Origin: Pararhodobacter sp.
Lineage (GTDB): Bacteria > Pseudomonadota > Alphaproteobacteria > Rhodobacterales > Rhodobacteraceae
Length of the DNA: 64,000 bases
Assembly (NCBI GenBank): GCA_020832545.1
Contig: JAFIEK010000010.1
Location: 1 to 64,000 of the forward strand
Direction: 5' to 3'
In this document: in pieces, positions 1 to 8,323 of the stretch
Numbering within the stretch: the stretch's first letter is position 1
Layout of the letters: every line of letters starts with the position of its first letter
Translations under genes and position numbers: made by a program
Notes under the pieces: model-generated
The model's database searches: none
What the model saw: the letters and a program-made list of their open reading frames with translations, nothing else
Told to the model about the DNA's origin: nothing

Positions 1-106
1 GGCCCCACCCCATTTTATTTTTTTTTTTAAAAATCCCGGGGGGGTGGCCCCGGTACGGGGGGGGGGGGGCAGAGCCCCCGAACCTTTTTCCTCTCAGGTC
101 AATAAT
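1..106. other. Low-complexity sequence end, probably low quality
   Basis: This stretch holds a run of T (about 18-28), a run of A, and long G runs (about 39-45 and 57-69), quite unlike the rest of the window. No coding signal is visible. Homopolymer-dominated sequence at the very edge of a window suggests a contig end with poor consensus rather than biology. The 3' end of the permease gene begins immediately after it. Confidence 0.6.
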
Positions 107-934
107 TCAGTCCAGCCGCTGACGCGATGCGCGGCGCATCAGCAGGCCTGCGGTGATCACCGCGAGCGAGACGATGGCGATGATGATCGTTGCCAGCGCG
201 TTCACGTCCGGGCTGACACCCAGCCGCACCTTCGAGAAAATCACCATCGGCAGCGTCGAGGCCCCCGGCCCTGACACAAAGCTGGCGATTACCAGATCAT
301 CGAGCGACAGGGTAAAAGCCAGCAACCAGCCCGAGACCAGTGCCGGCGTGATCACCGGGATGGTGATGTCAAAGAACACCCGCACCGGCCCCGCCCCCAG
401 ATCGCGTGCCGCTTCCTCCAGGCTTTCGTCCATATCGCGCAACCGCGACTGGGCGATCACCGCCACAAACGCCGCGCAGAAGGTGGTATGCGCGATCACC
501 ACCGTGATCACCCCGCGGCTTGGAAACAGCCCGCTGGTCAGAGCAAAACTGTTGAACAGGTTCTCCGTCGCCACGAACATCAGAAGAAGCGACAGCCCGG
601 TGATCACCTCGGGCATCACCAGCGGCGCGGTCAGCATCGCCATCAGCAGAAGCCTGCCCCAGAACCGGTCAAAGCGCACCAGAACGAACGCCCCCAGCGT
701 GCCGAAAACCGTGGCCAGGCAGGCGCTGAAAAACGCCACCTTCAGGCTGACCCAGGCCGCGCCAAGGATCTGCGCATCACGCATCAGTTCGCCGTACCAG
801 CGCGTCGAAAACCCGCCCCAGACTGTTACCAATCGGCTGTCGTTAAAGGAAAAAATGATCAGTGACACAATCGGCGAATAGAGGAAGATCAGCCCCAGGA
901 CCACCGCCAGAGGAAGGAACCAGCCGCGCGCCAT
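107..934 (-). CDS. potI: Polyamine-type ABC transporter permease, PotI family
   Basis: Inner-membrane permease subunit (275 aa) of a putrescine/spermidine-type importer. About six hydrophobic segments are visible, and the EAA loop that contacts the ATPase reads EEAARDLGAGP. The ATG at 934 overlaps the TGA of the upstream permease (TGATG) and is preferred to an upstream start at 973 that would add a non-homologous 13-residue leader. It is the last gene of a four-gene operon (binding protein, ATPase, two permeases). Family assignment is firm; the exact polyamine or related cation cannot be read from sequence. The stop codon lies only about 20 bases from the odd sequence end. Confidence 0.9.
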   Translation of the reverse strand: MARGWFLPLAVVLGLIFLYSPIVSLIIFSFNDSRLVTVWGGFSTRWYGELMRDAQILGAAWVSLKVAFFSACLATVFGTLGAFVLVRFDRFWGRLLLMAMLTAPLVMPEVITGLSLLLMFVATENLFNSFALTSGLFPSRGVITVVIAHTTFCAAFVAVIAQSRLRDMDESLEEAARDLGAGPVRVFFDITIPVITPALVSGWLLAFTLSLDDLVIASFVSGPGASTLPMVIFSKVRLGVSPDVNALATIIIAIVSLAVITAGLLMRRASRQRLD

Positions 935-1872
935 CACTGCAGCTCCCGCCGGTTTTGCACCGATTGCAGCCACATGATCGGCGCGACAACCAGAAACAGC
1001 ATGACAATCGCCACCGCCGAGGCCACCGGCCAGTCGCGGCTTGAGAAGAACTCATCCCACAAGACCCGCCCGATCATCAGCGTATCCGGCCCACCCAAGA
1101 GCGCCGGGATCACGTATTCGCCGATCGCCGGGATGAAGACCAGCATCGACCCCGCCACAATGCCGGGCAGCGACAGGGGCAGCGTGACGGTGAAAAAGGT
1201 TACCGTGGGAGAGGCCCCCAGATCACCCGCTGCTTCCAGGAGCGCATCATCCAGCTTCACCAGATTGGCGTAGAGCGGCAGGATCATGAACGGCAGGTAG
1301 GTGTAGACGATGCCGATATAGACTGCGAAGTCGGTCTGCATCATCACCAGTGGCTGGTCGATAATTCCCAGCGACATCAGCGTGTTATTGATCACCCCTT
1401 CGCGGCGCAGAAACCCCATCCAGGCATAGACGCGCAGCAGAAACGAGGTCCAGAACGGCAAGATCACCAGCAGCAGCAGGACCGAGCGGCGCGGCTCGGG
1501 CGAGCGGGCGATGTAGTAGGCGATCGGATAGCCGATCAAGAGCGCGAACACTGTCGAGATCACGGCAATGCGGATCGAGGACAGGTAGGCGTTGCGATAG
1601 AGCGCATCCTCTAGCAAAAAGCGGTAGTTCTCCAGCGTGGCGATAATATGCAGCGTCCCATCCGGCCCCCGCTCCCACAAGGGCGTATAGGGCGGGCGGG
1701 CGATGATCGCCTCGGCGAGTGATATCCGGCCCAGCACCAGAAACGGCACCAGAAAGAACGCCAGCAGCCACAGCATGGGGATGGCAATGACCAGCGTGCG
1801 CCCGCTTATCCCCAGCCTGCCCATAACCCGCGCAGTCCCGCGCCAGAGCGCATTATCGGTGAGCGCGCTCAT
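934..1872 (-). CDS. potH: Polyamine-type ABC transporter permease, PotH family
   Basis: First permease subunit (312 aa), partner of the PotI-like protein. It starts with a short cytoplasmic tail and a first membrane helix near residues 28-50, followed by a periplasmic loop, five more hydrophobic segments and an EAA motif (EAAGDLGASP) near residue 215. It overlaps the ATPase gene by four bases (ATGA) and its own stop overlaps potI, so the three proteins are probably translationally coupled. Length and topology are typical of PotB/PotH proteins. Confidence 0.9.
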   Translation of the reverse strand: MSALTDNALWRGTARVMGRLGISGRTLVIAIPMLWLLAFFLVPFLVLGRISLAEAIIARPPYTPLWERGPDGTLHIIATLENYRFLLEDALYRNAYLSSIRIAVISTVFALLIGYPIAYYIARSPEPRRSVLLLLVILPFWTSFLLRVYAWMGFLRREGVINNTLMSLGIIDQPLVMMQTDFAVYIGIVYTYLPFMILPLYANLVKLDDALLEAAGDLGASPTVTFFTVTLPLSLPGIVAGSMLVFIPAIGEYVIPALLGGPDTLMIGRVLWDEFFSSRDWPVASAVAIVMLFLVVAPIMWLQSVQNRRELQ

Positions 1873-3005
1873 TCGGTCAGCACCCGCATCGCACTGGCGT
1901 TCCAGCTGGCAAAAACCGCCTCGTCCCAGCTGATCGGGTCTTCGTCATGCAACCGGTTTGACAAGGTCACCCGCAGCATCCGCCCGTTGGCCAGCCGCAC
2001 GCGAAAATGCGACATATGGCCCATATAGGCCACATCCTCGACCACGCCGGGCAGGGTGTTGACACTGTCACTGGCCGCCGGCTCGGTGCGTGTCAGCGAG
2101 ACCCGCTCAGGGCGCAGCGCCAGCCAGACCTGCTGGCCCGCTGACAGCCCCTCGCGCGCCAGCGCCTTCATCGTGCCCAGTTCCGGGGTTTCCACCACGA
2201 CCGGCGCACCGGGGTCCCGCACCTGCCCCTCGAACAGGTTCACCGAGCCGATGAAATCGGCAACAAAGCGCGATTTCGGGTGCTCATAGATCGCGCGCGG
2301 CTCACCTACCTGCGTGATCACCCCCTCGTTCATCACGCCGATCCGGGTGGCCAGTGTCATGGCCTCGTCCTGATCATGGGTCACGACGATGAAGGTCACG
2401 CCCAGTGTTTCCTGAATGCGGATCAGCTCGAACTGGGTTTCCTCGCGCAGCTTCTTGTCCAGCGCGCCCAACGGCTCATCCAGCAACAACAGCTTGGGTT
2501 GCTTGATCAGTGAGCGTGCCAGCGCCACGCGCTGGCGCTGGCCACCCGAAAGCTGGTGCGGCTTGCGCTTCGCCAGCGCCTCCAGCTTGACCAGTTTCAG
2601 CATCTCGGCGACGCGGGCATAGGCCTCAGCGCGTGATTTCCCCTCGCGCAGCAGTCCGTACGCCACATTCTTTTCCACGCTCATATGTGGAAACAGCGCA
2701 TAGGACTGGAACATCATATTGGTGGGCCGCTTGTCGGCGGGCACGCCCGCCATGTCCTGCCCGTCAATCAGGATCTGCCCCGCGGTTGGCACCTCGAACC
2801 CCGCCAGCATCCGCAAGAGCGTCGATTTCCCGCAGCCAGAGCCGCCCAGCAGGCAAAACAGTTCGCCTTGATAGATATCAAGGCTGATGTCGTTCACCGC
2901 CGTGAAATCGCCAAAGCGCTTGGTGATATTGCGGATCGAGATAAACGGCCTGGCGGTGGTGTCGCGCCAAGGCTTCGTGTCAGCCGCCAGTGCCGTGTCA
3001 CTCAT
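1869..3005 (-). CDS. potG: Polyamine-type ABC transporter ATP-binding protein
   Basis: Cytoplasmic ATPase (378 aa) that drives the importer. Walker A is GGSGCGKST near residue 54, the signature is LSGGQRQRV, Walker B is LLLLDEPLGALD, and the switch histidine is in VVTHDQ. The C-terminal third is a TOBE-type regulatory domain (VNLFEGQV onward, with the LRPERV motif). It lies downstream of the binding-protein gene, separated by 61 bases that contain a strong hairpin, and overlaps potH. PotA/PotG-type subunits are near-identical in motifs, so PotG is chosen from operon order. Confidence 0.92.
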   Translation of the reverse strand: MSDTALAADTKPWRDTTARPFISIRNITKRFGDFTAVNDISLDIYQGELFCLLGGSGCGKSTLLRMLAGFEVPTAGQILIDGQDMAGVPADKRPTNMMFQSYALFPHMSVEKNVAYGLLREGKSRAEAYARVAEMLKLVKLEALAKRKPHQLSGGQRQRVALARSLIKQPKLLLLDEPLGALDKKLREETQFELIRIQETLGVTFIVVTHDQDEAMTLATRIGVMNEGVITQVGEPRAIYEHPKSRFVADFIGSVNLFEGQVRDPGAPVVVETPELGTMKALAREGLSAGQQVWLALRPERVSLTRTEPAASDSVNTLPGVVEDVAYMGHMSHFRVRLANGRMLRVTLSNRLHDEDPISWDEAVFASWNASAMRVLTE

Positions 3006-3021
3006 GAAGGTATCCGCCTGG

Positions 3022-3053
3022 AAAAAACCCCGCCCGGTTGTGTCCGGGCGGGG
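3022..3053 (-). terminator. Intercistronic hairpin with T-run between potF and potG
   Basis: A 10-bp G/C stem (3028-3037 with 3044-3053) and a six-base loop are followed on the minus strand by six T residues (A run at 3022-3027). This is the form of an intrinsic terminator, yet it sits inside an operon. Such elements commonly cause partial termination or protect the upstream mRNA, giving more binding protein than membrane components. Confidence 0.75.
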
Positions 3054-3066
3054 TGCAAGGAGGGGG

Positions 3067-4155
3067 TTACTGACCGGTGCGCACCCGCGTCCAGAGGCGT
3101 GTCACGGTGCGGTCGGTGCGGCTGTCATAGGGTTGAAGGGTCCAGAACCCGGCCTGCGCGTCTTCGGTAGGGTAGATCGTGGGGTCATTCAGGATGTCCG
3201 GGTCAATAAATTCGTTCGATGCCGCGTTGGCATCCGGGAACATCACATAATTGACGATATCGGCCGAAACCTCCGGGTCCATCAGGAAATTGATGAAGGC
3301 ATGCGCGGCCTCAGGGTTGGGGGCGTCGGACGGGATAACCAGCATGTCGAACCACAGATGCGCACCCTCATCAGGGATGGCATACCCCACCTCCACGCCC
3401 GCACCCGCCTCTTCGGCGCGTTCGGCGGCCTGAAGCACATCGCCCGACCAGCCCACAGCCAGACAGATTTCACCATTGGCCAGGTCACTGATATATTGCG
3501 ACGAATGGAAATACCGCACGGTTGAGCGCACACCATTAAGCAGTTCGGCGGCAGCGTCAAAATCGGCCTGATCGGTCGAGGTCGGGTCAAGGCCGAGGTA
3601 GTTCATCGCCGCCGGGAACATCTCGGTCGGGGCGTCCAGCCAGGCGATGCCGCAATCCTGAAACTGCGCGGCCAGCTCGGGGTCAAAGATCAGCGCCCAG
3701 CTGTCCACCTCGTAGTCGTCCCCCATCCGCTCGGCCACGGCCGTGGCATTATAGCCCAGCCCGGTGGTGCCCCACAGATAGATCACCGAATGCTCGTTGC
3801 CCGGGTCAAAGGCCGCAGCCAGTTCCATCAGCTGCGGGTCCATATGCACAAGGTTCGGCAACAGATCCTTGTTGAGCGGCTGGTAGACCCCCGCCGCGAT
3901 CTGGCGCTGCATGAAATCGCTGGTCGGCACCACCACATCAAACCCGGATGACCCGGCCAGCATCCGCGCTTCCAGTGTGTCGTTGGAATCGAACACATCG
4001 TAATTGACGGTGATGCCGGTCTCGGCGGTGAAACGCTCCAGCGTATCGGGGGCGATGTAGTCAGACCAGTTGAAGACATTCACAGTCTGGGCCTGAACCG
4101 CCCCGGCCGAGGCCAGAACAGCGGCCACGGTGGCGGCGACAAAGCGGTTTTGCAT
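3067..4155 (-). CDS. potF: Periplasmic polyamine-binding protein, PotF/PotD family
   Basis: Substrate-binding protein (362 aa) of the importer. The chosen ATG at 4155 opens a clean Sec signal peptide (MQNRFVAATVAAVLASAGA, cleavage after VQA) with a GAGAGA purine stretch just upstream; an upstream start would add 24 residues before the signal. The mature protein begins VNVFNWSDYIAPD, the hallmark of polyamine-binding proteins, and contains the family's GTTGLGYN and W-rich ligand-cleft segments. First gene of the operon; the ~400 bases upstream should hold its promoter. Ligand could be putrescine, spermidine or another diamine. Confidence 0.92.
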   Translation of the reverse strand: MQNRFVAATVAAVLASAGAVQAQTVNVFNWSDYIAPDTLERFTAETGITVNYDVFDSNDTLEARMLAGSSGFDVVVPTSDFMQRQIAAGVYQPLNKDLLPNLVHMDPQLMELAAAFDPGNEHSVIYLWGTTGLGYNATAVAERMGDDYEVDSWALIFDPELAAQFQDCGIAWLDAPTEMFPAAMNYLGLDPTSTDQADFDAAAELLNGVRSTVRYFHSSQYISDLANGEICLAVGWSGDVLQAAERAEEAGAGVEVGYAIPDEGAHLWFDMLVIPSDAPNPEAAHAFINFLMDPEVSADIVNYVMFPDANAASNEFIDPDILNDPTIYPTEDAQAGFWTLQPYDSRTDRTVTRLWTRVRTGQ

Positions 4156-4436
4156 TCTCGGTCTCTCTCTGTTGATGCCCACCCTTACCGGGCCGGGCGG
4201 TACTCTGGTCTGCTGCCTTACCGGCACGCTTTCAATCAGCTTGCAAAAACATGATCAAAAACTCAAGCGCGTTCTCCCGCCCGCCTTGCCCGGCATCAGC
4301 AAAAGGGCGTCATGGCTGAAAGATTAATCTCCCGCTCCCGCCCCGGCAAGCACTTCACAGCACAGATGTCCGTGCCCTGCACCCGCCCGGTTCAGTGCCG
4401 GGCGAACCCCTTTGAGACAGCGCCCGCCGCTGCCCC

Positions 4437-4497
4437 TTCATCTTGCCAAAAATACGCCGGGGGCGCCCGGAACGGGCGGCGGGGGCTGCACCCCCGC
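4437..4497 (+). repeat. Dispersed gene-end repeat, copy A
   Basis: One of four related sequences in the window. It opens with TTCATCTTGCC, then an A-rich AAATACGCC, then a run of G and a G/C hairpin. It lies in the 397-base gap between the potF start and the alpha/beta hydrolase stop. The rest of that gap has a terminator-like hairpin (4516-4548) and presumably the potF promoter; no gene was seen in it. Confidence 0.6.
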
Positions 4498-4515
4498 CTG
4501 ATAGTGGGCAAAAGG

Positions 4516-4548
4516 CGGGCCGAGGGGGCTCGATGCCCCCGAGGCCCG
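4516..4548 (-). terminator. Hairpin terminator after the hydrolase pair
   Basis: A stem of 6+6 base pairs with a tandem GA mismatch (4516-4529 with 4535-4548) and a five-base loop begins five bases beyond the minus-strand stop codon at 4553, and is followed by a short T run (4510-4513). It probably ends the pcaD-like/hydrolase transcript. Confidence 0.6.
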
Positions 4549-4552
4549 GCCC

Positions 4553-5281
4553 CTACCGCCCCAGTATCGCCACCAGACACTCCGCCAGCCGCCCGGGCAT
4601 CGAAAAGAACGGCGAATGCGAAGAGGGCAGCGTGCTCAGGTGCCCCGGCGCGAAATCCCGCGCCATATGTGCCTGATACTCGGTGGGAATCACATTGTCC
4701 TCGGTGCAGCGGATATAGTGCTTTTCCACCGCGTGATACGCAGGCGTCAGCGCCAGCGGTGTGGCCTGTGGCAAGATCGCCTGCGGTGTCAGGTTCGCGC
4801 GCGCAAAGGACACATCAGCATCCGAGCAATCCTGATAGAACAACGGCTTGTGGTATTCTTCGGCGAATGAATAGCTGATTCCGTCCGCATGTTGACGGAT
4901 CGCAGGCAACAGCGGCTGGCGCGGCCCGGCCTTGCGCAGATCGACCATCGAGCACCCGTCCTGCGGGACATAGGCGCAGAGGAATATCAGCTTCTCCACC
5001 CGTTCCGGCGCGGCGACCGCAGCTGCGGCAATCGCATATCCGGCCATGGAATGCCCGACAACCGGCACCGGCCCGTCGTGCATGTCCCGCGCCGCCGCCA
5101 CAATGGCCTGCGCATAACCCTCCAGCGTGACGGCATCCAGCGGCGTGGTGTCAGCGCCATGGCCCGGCAGGTCGATGGCGCGTGCCGTCACCCCCCGCGC
5201 TGCCAGCGCCGCAATCACGTCGCGCCAGCACCACGCGCCGTGGCATGAGCCATGCACCAGCAGCAATGGCGCACTGCTCAA
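4553..5281 (-). CDS. Alpha/beta hydrolase, plant methylesterase-like type
   Basis: A 242-aa alpha/beta-fold hydrolase. The oxyanion-loop segment HGSCHGAWCW, the nucleophile elbow GHSMAG (Ser near 97), a later acid (EDNVIP) and histidine (SSHSPFF) make a complete catalytic triad. The HGxCHGAWCW signature is typical of the hydroxynitrile lyase/methylesterase branch. The start is TTG, overlapping the upstream TGA as TTGA; no ATG occurs before the conserved VHG segment, so the rare start is needed. Substrate unknown. Translationally coupled to the preceding lactonase-like gene. Confidence 0.85.
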   Translation of the reverse strand: MSSAPLLLVHGSCHGAWCWRDVIAALAARGVTARAIDLPGHGADTTPLDAVTLEGYAQAIVAAARDMHDGPVPVVGHSMAGYAIAAAAVAAPERVEKLIFLCAYVPQDGCSMVDLRKAGPRQPLLPAIRQHADGISYSFAEEYHKPLFYQDCSDADVSFARANLTPQAILPQATPLALTPAYHAVEKHYIRCTEDNVIPTEYQAHMARDFAPGHLSTLPSSHSPFFSMPGRLAECLVAILGR

Positions 5282-6075
5282 GCGCCCGCCCCGTGCCCCA
5301 GCGAAGCTAGAAAATCATTCAGCAGCGCGGCATAGACCTCGGGCTGATCGACACAGGGCAGATGGCCCGAGCCGCGGATCAGCTCGAACCGGCTGCCCGG
5401 GATCAGATTGGCCATTTCGCGCACCAGATCGGGCGGGGTTGACCCGTCCTCGCTGCCTGCGATCGCCATGGCGGGCAGCCGCAGCGTTGCCGTTGTGCTG
5501 TAGAAATCCGTCCCCGCAATCGCCGCCGAACAGCCCGCATATCCTGCAACCGGCGTCCGCTCCAGCATATGGCGCCAGGCCCGCCCCTCGGATGTGGCGC
5601 GAAATTCCGCCGGGAACCAGCGCTCCATCACCGCCCCGGCCAGCCCTTCGACCCCGTGCTGCATCACCATGTCTACCCGTTCTTGCCACATCTCGGCAGT
5701 TCCGATCTTGGCCGCGGTGTTCGACAGCACCACAGCGCGGATCTGGTCCAGCCGCTTGACCGCCAGCCCCTGCGCCACCATGCCACCAATCGACAGCCCC
5801 ACCAGCACCGCCTCGCGCACCTCCAGATGGTCCAGCAACCGCTCCAGATCGCGCACCAGCGCGCCCATTGTATAGGGCGCGGCGGGCGCGTCTGACAGCC
5901 CGTGGCCGCGCATGTCGTAGCGAATGATCTTCAGCCCGGGGCGCAGCAGGGGCACCACCTTGTCCCAAAGCCGCAGATCGGTGCCCAGTGAATTGGCAAA
6001 GACCACCGGCGCGCCCTTCGGGTCGCCATCGATACGGTAGTGAAGACAGATATCGCCCAGATCGGCCACCTGCAT
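5278..6075 (-). CDS. pcaD: 3-oxoadipate enol-lactonase-like alpha/beta hydrolase
   Basis: A 265-aa hydrolase with the PcaD pattern: FANSLGTDLRLWD at the oxyanion region, YDMRGHGLSD, nucleophile elbow GLSIGGM (Ser near 95), acid in GSEDGSTP and His in GSGHLPC. PcaD hydrolyses 3-oxoadipate enol-lactone in the beta-ketoadipate pathway. No other pca gene is nearby, so the substrate is inferred from homology alone; a related ester or lactone is possible. It overlaps the downstream hydrolase by four bases. Confidence 0.75.
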   Translation of the reverse strand: MQVADLGDICLHYRIDGDPKGAPVVFANSLGTDLRLWDKVVPLLRPGLKIIRYDMRGHGLSDAPAAPYTMGALVRDLERLLDHLEVREAVLVGLSIGGMVAQGLAVKRLDQIRAVVLSNTAAKIGTAEMWQERVDMVMQHGVEGLAGAVMERWFPAEFRATSEGRAWRHMLERTPVAGYAGCSAAIAGTDFYSTTATLRLPAMAIAGSEDGSTPPDLVREMANLIPGSRFELIRGSGHLPCVDQPEVYAALLNDFLASLGHGAGA

Positions 6076-6212
6076 GTCAGCCCTCCCCCTGTTTCGACCG
6101 GCCGCGCGTTGCGGCGCTGCGCAGAATTACCTGATTTCCTGCCCTGAGCAAGGTGTTCAAGCCATTGCCTTCAGGCCCTGAAATTGCCATCTCTGACGCC
6201 GGAGGTAACACA

Positions 6213-6803
6213 ATGACACACGCCACCCCCCCTGCCCGGCCCGAAGTGATGAATTTCCTGCTCAGCCGCCGCTCGCGCCCGGCCAAGCTGCTGCGCGCCC
6301 CCGCCCCGGATGAAGCCACGCTCACCGCCCTGCTGACCGCCGCTACCCGCGTGCCTGATCACGGCAAGCTGGAGCCCTGGCGCTTTATCGTGCTGGAACC
6401 GGCGGCGCTGGAGCGGCTTTCGGCGCTGATCACCGCGCGTGGTCAGGCGCTGGAGATGGATGCCGAGAAAGCTGCGAAAGCCGCGCAGACTTTCCGCGAG
6501 TCCCCCATGGTGGTTGCCGTGGTTGCCGTTGAAAAGCCCTCGGACAAGATCCCGGCGATCGAACAACTCCTTTCCGCCGGGGCCGTCTGCCTGAGTCTGG
6601 TCAACGCCGCCCTCGCGCAGGGCCTCGGCGCGTGCTGGCTGACCGGCTGGCCCGCTTTTGACCGGGTGTTTCTGTCCGACGGTCTGGGGCTGGGCGAAGG
6701 CGAACAGATCGCGGGCTTTGTGCATCTGGGCAGCAGCGATGCCAGCCCCCCCGAACGCCCACGCCCGGATGTCGCCACCCTCGTCACCCGGTTGCGCGCA
6801 TGA
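6213..6803 (+). CDS. Nitroreductase-family flavoprotein, YdjA-like
   Basis: A 196-aa NAD(P)H/FMN oxidoreductase. SRRSRPAKLL near the N-terminus contacts FMN phosphate in this family, and GLGACWLTGWPAF is the conserved YdjA-type motif near residue 145. The ATG at 6213 is preceded by a perfect GGAGG at 6201-6205, which decides the start over a GTG at 6153. The natural substrate is unknown. It overlaps the downstream membrane protein by four bases, so the two are probably cotranslated. Confidence 0.88.
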   Translation: MTHATPPARPEVMNFLLSRRSRPAKLLRAPAPDEATLTALLTAATRVPDHGKLEPWRFIVLEPAALERLSALITARGQALEMDAEKAAKAAQTFRESPMVVAVVAVEKPSDKIPAIEQLLSAGAVCLSLVNAALAQGLGACWLTGWPAFDRVFLSDGLGLGEGEQIAGFVHLGSSDASPPERPRPDVATLVTRLRA

Positions 6804-7519
6804 TCTTCGCAGCACTGCGCCACGCGCTGGGGCAGACCGGCGACCCGGTGTTTCGCCGGGTGATCTGGCTGGGGCTGGCGCTGGCAGTGGCGCTTCTCTT
6901 TGCCATGTATGCAGCCCTGTTGCTGGTCATCCAGATATTCACCGCAGACACCCTGACCATCCCCATCGCCGGCGAGGTCCGGGGGTTGGGCACGCTGTTG
7001 TCCGTGGGCTCGTTGTTTTTCATGCTGGTGCTGTCGATCTTTCTGATGGTGCCGGTGGCCTCGGCATTTACAGGGCTGTTTCTGGATGATGTCGCCGACG
7101 CGGTAGAGGCGCGGCATTACCCGCAATTGTCGCGTGCGCCGCGCGCCTCGCTGTGGGTCACACTCACCGACAGTGGGCGCTATTTCGCGCTGCTGATCGG
7201 CCTTAACCTTCTTGGAATACTGGTCTTTGCCCTTTCAGGCGGGCTGGGCATCGTCGGGCTGTGGCTGCTCAACGGCTTTTTGCTGGCGCGCGAGTATTTC
7301 ACCATGATCGCCCTGCGCCGCCTGAGCCCTGAGGACGCGCGCGCGATGCGCAGCCGGCACCAGCCGCGGATCTGGGCGACGGGGGTGCTGATGGCGATCC
7401 CGCTCAGCATTCCGCTGGTCAATCTCTTTGTGCCGGTGCTGGGCGCGGCCGCGTTCACCCATCTGTTTCACCAGCTCAATGCATCAACGCCCGCGCCGCA
7501 GGCGGCAGATCAGCTATAG
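6800..7519 (+). CDS. EI24 domain (CysZ-like) membrane protein
   Basis: A 239-aa integral membrane protein with hydrophobic segments near residues 22-48, 65-92, 130-165 and 195-220 and the EI24/CysZ-type VASAFTGLFLDDVADAVE segment. CysZ of enterobacteria is a sulfate channel; Rhodobacteraceae proteins of this family lie outside cys operons and their role is not established. Its 3' end overlaps the convergent DUF1467 gene by ten bases. Confidence 0.8.
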   Translation: MIFAALRHALGQTGDPVFRRVIWLGLALAVALLFAMYAALLLVIQIFTADTLTIPIAGEVRGLGTLLSVGSLFFMLVLSIFLMVPVASAFTGLFLDDVADAVEARHYPQLSRAPRASLWVTLTDSGRYFALLIGLNLLGILVFALSGGLGIVGLWLLNGFLLAREYFTMIALRRLSPEDARAMRSRHQPRIWATGVLMAIPLSIPLVNLFVPVLGAAAFTHLFHQLNASTPAPQAADQL

Positions 7520-7782
7520 GTCATACGAAACAGGAAATCGATATCATCAACCCCGATCATCTCGGTCAGAATGATGGTCGCCAGCACCGCCCAGATCACC
7601 ACCGCCACAGCCGAGGTGATCAGCATACGGCGGCGGATCTGCGGGTTCGCGGGCGCCGATTCCGGCGTGCCCGGCACCACCGCGCCCGCCTCACCCTGCG
7701 TGGTAAGCCGCAGGGGCAGCACTACAAAGAGCGTCATGAACCAGACCACCGCGAACAAGACAAAACCTGAAAATATCGTCAT
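7510..7782 (-). CDS. DUF1467 family membrane protein
   Basis: A 90-aa protein with two membrane helices (about 3-25 and 55-77) separated by a polar loop beginning LRLTTQGEAG. This matches the DUF1467 family found in alphaproteobacteria, characteristically right after methylmalonyl-CoA epimerase as here (TAATG overlap). Function is unknown. Confidence 0.8.
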   Translation of the reverse strand: MTIFSGFVLFAVVWFMTLFVVLPLRLTTQGEAGAVVPGTPESAPANPQIRRRMLITSAVAVVIWAVLATIILTEMIGVDDIDFLFRMTYS

Positions 7783-8186
7783 TACACCTGCTCCAGTTCG
7801 ACAAGGCAGCCGTTGAAATCCTTGGGGTGAAGGAACAGCACCGGCTTGCCATGCGCCCCGATCTTGGGCTCGCCTGACCCCAGAACCCGCGCGCCTGAGG
7901 CCTTCATCCGGTCGCGGGCTGCCAGAATATCCTCCACCTCATAGCAGATATGATGGATGCCCCCGGCTGGGTTCTTGTCCAGGAAACCCTTGATCGGGCT
8001 GTCCGCTCCCAGCGGATAAAGTAGCTCGATCTTGGTATTGGGCAAGGTGATGAACACAACAGTCACCCCGTGATCCGGCTCATCCTGCGGCGCGCCTACA
8101 TCGGCGCCCAGAACATTTCGATACTGCGCCGCCGCTGCCTCAAGATCCGGCACGGCAATGGCGACATGGTTCAGGCGACCGATCAT
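7782..8186 (-). CDS. mce: Methylmalonyl-CoA epimerase
   Basis: A 134-aa glyoxalase-fold enzyme that interconverts the (R) and (S) epimers of methylmalonyl-CoA in propionyl-CoA metabolism. Metal-ligand positions are visible: His7 (LNHVAIAV), Glu in KIELLYP, His in GGIHHICYEV and the terminal Glu in CLVELEQ. An AAAGGGAG ribosome site precedes the ATG. It is coupled to the DUF1467 gene. Confidence 0.92.
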   Translation of the reverse strand: MIGRLNHVAIAVPDLEAAAAQYRNVLGADVGAPQDEPDHGVTVVFITLPNTKIELLYPLGADSPIKGFLDKNPAGGIHHICYEVEDILAARDRMKASGARVLGSGEPKIGAHGKPVLFLHPKDFNGCLVELEQV

Positions 8187-8323
8187 GGCATGCTCCCTTT
8201 GGTTGCGCAGGCGCGCCCCGGGGTCATACGCAAGGAGGCCGAAATTGCAAGCGGATGTGAACGATTTTAACCGCCCGTTAGGGTTTATCGCGCAGGCTTG
8301 ATGTCTGAAAAGGGGGATTTGCC

